Source of the DNA: Hymenobacter algoricola
GTDB lineage: Bacteria > Bacteroidota > Bacteroidia > Cytophagales > Hymenobacteraceae
Assembly (NCBI RefSeq): GCF_039539525.1
Contig: NZ_BAABDH010000036.1
Location: 62,001-126,000 of the forward strand
DNA length: 64,000 nucleotides
Direction: 5' to 3'
Below the pieces are notes generated by a model that saw nothing but the letters and a program-made list of their open reading frames with translations, did no database searches and was not told the origin of the DNA. A program made the translations under genes and the position numbers. This document shows, piece after piece, positions 59,398 through 64,000 of the stretch. The first letter of the stretch is position 1. Every line of letters starts with the position of its first letter.

Positions 59398-60546
59398 ATG
59401 ATTTACCTCGACAACAACGCCACGACCCGCCTCGACCCGCGCGTGCTGGAAGCCATGATGCCCTTCCTCACCGACGAGTACGCCAACGCCGCCAGCACTC
59501 ACCCTTTCGGCCTGCGGGCGCACGAAGCCGTGAAGCTGGCGCGGCAGCAGATGGCGCAGTTGCTGGGCTGCGAACCCCAGGAATTTATTTTCACGTCGGG
59601 CGCTACTGAGGCCATCAACCTGGCCATGAAGGGCGTGGCGGAAAGCTACTCCAGCCGGGGCCGGCACATCATCACGGTGCAAACCGAGCACAGCGCCGTG
59701 CTCGACGTGTGCCGCTTCCTCGAAACTCAAGGCTGCGAAGTGACTTACCTGGCGGTACAGCCCGACGGCCTACTCGACCTGGCCACCGTGCAGCAAGCCC
59801 TGCGCCCCGATACCATCCTGGTATCGGTAATGCTGGTGAACAACGAAACCGGCGTCATTCAGCCCATCCAGGAAATTGCGGTGCTGGCCCATGCGGCTGG
59901 GGCGTTATTTATGACCGATGCCACTCAGGCCGTAGGCAAAATGCCGATTGATGTAGAAGCGCTGGGCATCGACTTGCTCACCTGCTCGGGCCACAAGCTG
60001 TATGGCCCCAAGGGCGTGGGTGGCCTCTACGTACGCCAGCGCAAACCGCGCCGGGTGAAGCTGGCGGCCCTGTTGCACGGCGGCGGCCACGAGCGGGGCT
60101 GGCGCAGCGGCACCCTCAACGTGCCCGGCATCGTGGGGCTGGGCCACGCCGCCGAACTGTGCCGCCAAAGCATGAAAGAGGAAGCAGCCCGCATCGGGGC
60201 GCTACGTAATGAACTGGAAGCAGGCCTACTTGCCATTCCTGGTACCCGAGTGAACGGAAACCGCGAGCACCGCTTCTACAACACCACCAATATTCTCTTC
60301 GAGGGCTGTGACTCCGACGCCATGATTATGGGCTTGGAAGGTATTGCTGTTTCCAATGGCTCAGCTTGTACGGCCGCTTCGGTTGACCCGTCGCATGTGT
60401 TGCTGTCAATGGGTATGGACGAAACAGAAGCGTTTTCGTGTTTACGGTTTAGTTTAGGACGTTTTAATTCGCCAGAAATGCTTGTAGACGTTATAGATAG
60501 TGCACAAGATATAATAAGTCGCTTGCGCGGATATATTCTCGCATAA
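59398..60546 (+). CDS. dndA: cysteine desulfurase of the DndA/IscS type
   Basis: A 382-residue PLP enzyme, which takes sulfur from cysteine for DNA phosphorothioation (DndA) or Fe-S assembly (IscS). The PLP lysine is K200 in CSGHKLYGPKGVGG, the cofactor-binding TSGATEAINLA and EHSAVLDVC motifs are present, and the active-site Cys324 lies in SNGSACTAAS. The dnd genes on the other strand support the DndA role. Composition is GC-rich through the PLP domain but becomes AT-rich in the last ~200 bp (from about 60340), which suggests a recombination junction within the gene. The stop lies only 3 bp from the convergent DGQHR gene. Confidence 0.82.
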   Translation: MIYLDNNATTRLDPRVLEAMMPFLTDEYANAASTHPFGLRAHEAVKLARQQMAQLLGCEPQEFIFTSGATEAINLAMKGVAESYSSRGRHIITVQTEHSAVLDVCRFLETQGCEVTYLAVQPDGLLDLATVQQALRPDTILVSVMLVNNETGVIQPIQEIAVLAHAAGALFMTDATQAVGKMPIDVEALGIDLLTCSGHKLYGPKGVGGLYVRQRKPRRVKLAALLHGGGHERGWRSGTLNVPGIVGLGHAAELCRQSMKEEAARIGALRNELEAGLLAIPGTRVNGNREHRFYNTTNILFEGCDSDAMIMGLEGIAVSNGSACTAASVDPSHVLLSMGMDETEAFSCLRFSLGRFNSPEMLVDVIDSAQDIISRLRGYILA

Positions 60547-60549
60547 GCC

Positions 60550-61743
60550 TTACGCATTAAACCTGTCTACTAACTCTTTTACTCCTTTGCTGCTTAAGGG
60601 AATATTATCAAATTTGATATGCCCCAAAGATTCCAACTGTTTAGAAAAGAATGCTTCCGACAGGTCTTGCTCTTCTACACCTTGACTAATTAGCTTACTC
60701 ATTAATTTGATTAATGCTGTGAACCCAATAGTTTTTTTCAAAACAGAGTTCGTGCTATCCCAGTCATAAGCAAAAACTTTGCTCACTGACTTAAAGAAGT
60801 TTAGTATGACCTTAAAAACAATCTCATCTTTTTCATTGACAAAATATTTTCTGAGAGGCGGAGTAGTTCTGCTAAACTCTGTAGCTTCAGTTAGCTTTTG
60901 GCCTTTGCGTGATAAATCCTTATCCGCTTCGGCTTGCCTTGCATTCCCACTAATCAATTTAATTATGGTTTTTGCAACAGTGCTTTGTGTGACGAGGCCA
61001 TTGTAACGTTCATTAGCCTTGCCTAGAATCTTAATAGTCTTATTTAAAGGCGAGTCCTTTGTTTCATTCAATAGTTTTACCGTTTGCCGTGCAACTGTAT
61101 ATGGACTCCTTGTGTCAGAAATGCCAAATAATTCATAAACCAACGATGGTGTGACACGTGTTTGCTTACCATTTATTGTTGCAAATATTTCAGCTTGTTC
61201 TGAAATCATTTGGTCCAAGAAGATTGTAACTGGCAAATCAAAAATAATAGAGCTGTCCTGACTATTAAATCCTGACATGCGGTGCTGTCCATCTATTACT
61301 TGCGCTACACCTTCTTCATATGGAACCAGTAGAACTGGACTAGTTTCATTGAAGCTGGCTGAATAACCATCCAAAGCCGAAAACTCTGATTTAATAATAC
61401 TGTCTTTGGTCAAATCTATTTGTAAGTCGTAGGTTAAAACAACCTCTTCAACCAAGACTTTCTCATATGGAATATTCAAAATAATTGCCGTAGGAAAATT
61501 AGCGTCTGATGTTTTAATATAAGTTGCTATATCTTCTTCCCTTGATTTGGAAACCTCGCGTTGAATTCCTGAGTAAATTTCTTTTCCATCATCATCATAG
61601 CCCACGAAGATTCTTTGCTTGTTTATAGCGATTTTTTTTAAGTGCTGCCAAGGCATCGATGTAGAATACAGACTGCCAATAGGCTGCTCAACCTTATTGC
61701 ATCTCAAGACCAAGTACTGTCGACCTGCTAATTCTTTAATCAT
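60550..61743 (-). CDS. dndB: DGQHR domain protein, DndB-like
   Basis: A 397-residue protein. The DGQHR motif (residues 151-155, VIDGQHRMSGF) with the following segments (LDQMISEQAEIFATINGKQTRVTPSLVYELFG) defines the DGQHR family, which includes DndB, the Dnd transcription regulator and modification-associated protein. The N-terminal part (PIGSLYSTSMPWQHLKKIAINKQRI) resembles the family N-terminus. The gene is AT-rich, unlike flanking core genes. Its start codon overlaps the TM gene stop by four bases (ATGA), so translation is coupled. dndB symbol is inferred from motif and context. Confidence 0.7.
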   Translation of the reverse strand: MIKELAGRQYLVLRCNKVEQPIGSLYSTSMPWQHLKKIAINKQRIFVGYDDDGKEIYSGIQREVSKSREEDIATYIKTSDANFPTAIILNIPYEKVLVEEVVLTYDLQIDLTKDSIIKSEFSALDGYSASFNETSPVLLVPYEEGVAQVIDGQHRMSGFNSQDSSIIFDLPVTIFLDQMISEQAEIFATINGKQTRVTPSLVYELFGISDTRSPYTVARQTVKLLNETKDSPLNKTIKILGKANERYNGLVTQSTVAKTIIKLISGNARQAEADKDLSRKGQKLTEATEFSRTTPPLRKYFVNEKDEIVFKVILNFFKSVSKVFAYDWDSTNSVLKKTIGFTALIKLMSKLISQGVEEQDLSEAFFSKQLESLGHIKFDNIPLSSKGVKELVDRFNA

Positions 61744-62303
61744 AACTTGATGCCATCAGTGGTTTGAGTTACTTCCTCTGCTTTTTCTGCAATTTTTTTT
61801 GCTTGCCTGTTTTTTTTGAATTCCTCAACTTCAGTATAAATTGCGTTTTTGTGAAAATAAAAATATGTTCCTATGATGAAAGTAATAAACAAAATAACTC
61901 CAGATATCCACTCAATTACAGTAATAAACACCCAGCTTCTATTAAGTGTAAGCTGGCATTCTATAAAAACGTATAGAATAAATAAGTACAGTAAAAAAAG
62001 CACAAGGTTAATCAGAATATTTCTCTTCTTTGCATCTTCGTCCTCAAAGTCAAATATAAGAATGAAGTAGGTGCAAAGTATCCCAGCACATAGCGTTAAC
62101 ATACTGCCGTCACCATAGAACGCTCTTTTCGAACTTTCTTCAAGTTTTAATGCGACCCATATGTAAGGCACAACAGGCAATATAAACGTTATGATTATAA
62201 AAGCCATCATTTCCTTTTTCTTACTTGCGAACAAGTATTGATAGAAACTGAAAAAGTAGGTGAAGTTTACAATAGGGGCTTTTTCTGGTAAATCTGAATT
62301 CAT
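61740..62303 (-). CDS. four-helix membrane protein embedded in the dnd operon
   Basis: A 187-residue AT-rich gene product with four hydrophobic helices (about residues 32-52, 68-86, 94-114 and 124-150). A lysine- and glutamate-rich cytoplasmic tail (YTEVEEFKKNRQAKKIAEKAEEVTQ) follows. No domain is recognised. Its position between the DndE-ATPase gene and the DGQHR gene, with a 4-base overlap to the latter and a 12-bp gap from the former, makes it a bona fide operon member. It may be a membrane anchor or an effector subunit of a defence system; this is inference. Confidence 0.75.
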   Translation of the reverse strand: MNSDLPEKAPIVNFTYFFSFYQYLFASKKKEMMAFIIITFILPVVPYIWVALKLEESSKRAFYGDGSMLTLCAGILCTYFILIFDFEDEDAKKRNILINLVLFLLYLFILYVFIECQLTLNRSWVFITVIEWISGVILFITFIIGTYFYFHKNAIYTEVEEFKKNRQAKKIAEKAEEVTQTTDGIKL

Positions 62304-62315
62304 ATTTTCTGATAT

Positions 62316-63887
62316 TTATTTCCAATACTGTTCCACTTCAAATAACTCCCCGCGCTTGAACTCCTTCACGTTCGTTACGGCTTGCCCCTTCTGAATCTTG
62401 CTCATGCTTTGGCCCAGCAAGCGGGTTTCGGCATCGCCTAAGCCCAGGAAGCGGGACATGGGCTTAAGATTCAAACGGTCGTTGATTTCAAGCAGAACGG
62501 CATTAGCGCACATACTGGAAAAGTCGAATGTGGGTTGGTTGAACTCCTCAATGCCCTGCGAGAGCAGTACCACGGCTACGCCCTTCGAGCGAATCTCGCG
62601 CAGGATGCTTTCCAGCAGTTCCTTCGACTTTTTGTCCTTGAACAGCACGTGGGCCTCGTCAATCAGCAGCACATAGCGCAGGGCCTGCACGCCGTTGGTA
62701 ACGGGCGCATTTTCCATGCTCATGAACGTGTTGTAGACGTAGTAAATCGCCAGGAACGAGGCCGTGAAGCGAATGGTGCGGTCCAGGTCGCCGGAGAGGC
62801 TGAAGTAGTAGTTCTGGTTGAGGAAGCTGGCTTTGGGGTCGGTCTTGGTGGCGAATAGCTCGTAGTCACTCAGGCTGCTCATAATCTGGGTGAGCGTATC
62901 GGCTTTGCCGCCGGTCACTTCGAACAGGCATTCGCTGATGTCGCGCAGCGACGGGTAGGCCCCGCCCTTCTGGCGGGCAAAGGCTTCCTTGGTGGCATCT
63001 TTCAGCTGCTGAATCTGGGTGGCTCCCATGCGCGGCGCGTAGGTGGCAATAATGTCCACGAACTTGCTGATGCCCATGAGGCGATTCTTCTCATTCACGT
63101 TGTCGATAAACGTGAGCGGATTGAGCGGAAAAGCTTTTTCCGGCGCGTTGATGAATGTGGTCTTCGTGCGGTCGAAGAACGGCTTCATGGCCTTCACGTC
63201 GTCCTGCTTCAGGCCTTTGAAATCAAGGTACAGGAAGTTGATACCGCCATTCGAATTCTCTACGAACTGGCGCAGCAGGTCCAGCGCAAACTGCGTTTTG
63301 CCGGTGCCCGAATTGCCGGCTACGGCCAGGTGGGCGTTGCTGCGCACGTTGGTATCGTTCAGCACCACCCGAATGGGCTTGCGGGCGTCGTCCAGGGTGT
63401 GGCCAAACTGCAAGGTGAGGGGGCCGGCAAAGTAGCCTTTGGTCACCGTCTGGTTGTTGTTCGGCGCGGGCTTGCCTACTTCTACTTCCTCCAATGATTC
63501 CGAGCCGCGCTCAATGTGCTCAATCAGGAAATCAAGGCCCGTGTAGTTGCGGTTGTCAGCGAAAATCTTGTTGAGCCGCTCCAGGCCATCATCGATGTGC
63601 ATTTTCAGGTAGCGCGGCAGGTTCAGGTCTTCCTTATGGATGCCGTAGTGCTGGCAGATGAGCGCCACGTAATACGCCTTATTGCCCCCGAACAGCGTTT
63701 CTTCCTTATATTCCTTGCCCTGGCTGTTTTTGATAGTGCTCAAATCCAGCCGCTCCCCCCGCGAAATGGAATAGGCCAGCGCAATGCGGGAGATAATGTT
63801 TTCGGATTGGCCCTGTGGAAACATGCGGCGCGTCAGCTCCGACACGACGGCTTTGTTGGTATCCGAGGTTCTGATATTGAGTATCAC
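62316..63887 (-). CDS. dndE: DndE domain fused to HerA/FtsK-like ATPase
   Basis: A 523-residue fusion. Residues 1-115 match DndE: RTSDTNKAVVSELTRRMFP, SENIISRIALAYSISRG, GKEYKEETLFGG, LKMHIDDGLERL. Residues ~150-523 form an ATPase with Walker A GNSGTGKT (191-198), Walker B YVLLIDEAH (405-413), LDFKGL after the first strand and AVVLLSQGIEEF, as in HerA/DptH-type pumps. Classical DndE is a stand-alone ~110-residue protein that binds nicked DNA; DptH is a separate HerA-like protein of the restriction complex. The fusion is therefore atypical. It is 15 bp downstream of the gene at the window edge. Confidence 0.8.
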   Translation of the reverse strand: MILNIRTSDTNKAVVSELTRRMFPQGQSENIISRIALAYSISRGERLDLSTIKNSQGKEYKEETLFGGNKAYYVALICQHYGIHKEDLNLPRYLKMHIDDGLERLNKIFADNRNYTGLDFLIEHIERGSESLEEVEVGKPAPNNNQTVTKGYFAGPLTLQFGHTLDDARKPIRVVLNDTNVRSNAHLAVAGNSGTGKTQFALDLLRQFVENSNGGINFLYLDFKGLKQDDVKAMKPFFDRTKTTFINAPEKAFPLNPLTFIDNVNEKNRLMGISKFVDIIATYAPRMGATQIQQLKDATKEAFARQKGGAYPSLRDISECLFEVTGGKADTLTQIMSSLSDYELFATKTDPKASFLNQNYYFSLSGDLDRTIRFTASFLAIYYVYNTFMSMENAPVTNGVQALRYVLLIDEAHVLFKDKKSKELLESILREIRSKGVAVVLLSQGIEEFNQPTFDFSSMCANAVLLEINDRLNLKPMSRFLGLGDAETRLLGQSMSKIQKGQAVTNVKEFKRGELFEVEQYWK

Positions 63888-63902
63888 GGGGACTGCGGTA
63901 GC

Positions 63903-64000
63903 TTAGTTGGCGTTGTGGTAGAGTTTCGAGTAGTGCGAAAACAGCGCGTCGGGTGCTACTTCCTCGAAGCTCGATTGGTCGGCATCCTGGTTCACGATGA
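63903..64000 (-). CDS. C-terminal end of a gene cut by the window edge, possibly dndD or another dnd gene
   Basis: On the minus strand an open frame enters from the right edge and ends with ...SSFEEVAPDALFSHYSKLYHNAN and a stop. It lies 15 bp upstream of the DndE-ATPase start, so it is co-transcribed with it. DndD (an SMC-like ATPase) usually precedes DndE and is a likely identity, but about 31 residues do not allow a firm call. Confidence 0.5.
   Translation of the reverse strand, partial: IVNQDADQSSFEEVAPDALFSHYSKLYHNAN

Overview
This 64 kb window comes from a GC-rich member of the Bacteroidota, most likely Hymenobacter or a close relative (Hymenobacteraceae). The signs are secreted proteins with C-terminal type IX secretion sorting domains, many TAnnTTTG promoter boxes just upstream of genes, DUF4142 and DUF349 proteins, a carotenoid lycopene cyclase, EttA, and a Bacteroidota-style TonB receptor with a carboxypeptidase-regulatory-like domain. 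No rRNA, tRNA, CRISPR array or insertion sequence was recognised.

Layout. 1-6.3 kb: envelope glycan functions (a membrane protein cut by the left edge, two GT2 glycosyltransferases, a methyltransferase, a GT39 enzyme) and the first of three paralogous small lipoproteins. 6.4-20.4 kb: a kynurenine catabolic set (atypical SDR, 3-hydroxyanthranilate dioxygenase, ACMS decarboxylase, kynureninase, kynurenine 3-monooxygenase). It is interrupted at 8.9-12.8 kb by two lipoprotein + PIG-V-like mannosyltransferase pairs, and later by AlkB and a TonB receptor. 21-30 kb: three tandem paralogous BNR/VPS10-like proteins with T9SS signals. 30-54 kb: mostly housekeeping genes (rpoN, asnS, Rof-like, uvrA, two DUF4142 proteins, paaG-like, ispD, queA, FtsX-like permease, LOG protein, crtY, orphan ABC ATPase, DUF349, ettA). 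Many convergent pairs are separated by strong hairpins. 54-57 kb: VOC protein, GlxA/AraC regulator and a Fic protein preceded by a large inverted repeat.

The most unusual part is the right end, 57.4-64.0 kb. It looks like a DNA phosphorothioation (Dnd) island: a dndA-type cysteine desulfurase; on the opposite strand a DGQHR (DndB-like) protein, an unknown four-helix membrane protein, and a DndE domain fused to a HerA/FtsK-like ATPase; then the end of another gene at the window edge (perhaps dndD). Next to dndA are three restriction-type genes: an HNH endonuclease, a stand-alone protein resembling the ScoMcrA sulfur-binding domain, and a truncated copy of that domain. Base composition switches abruptly between GC-rich and AT-rich inside this island, even within single genes, which suggests recombinational assembly.

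All calls come from reading the translated proteins and the DNA. No database search was run.
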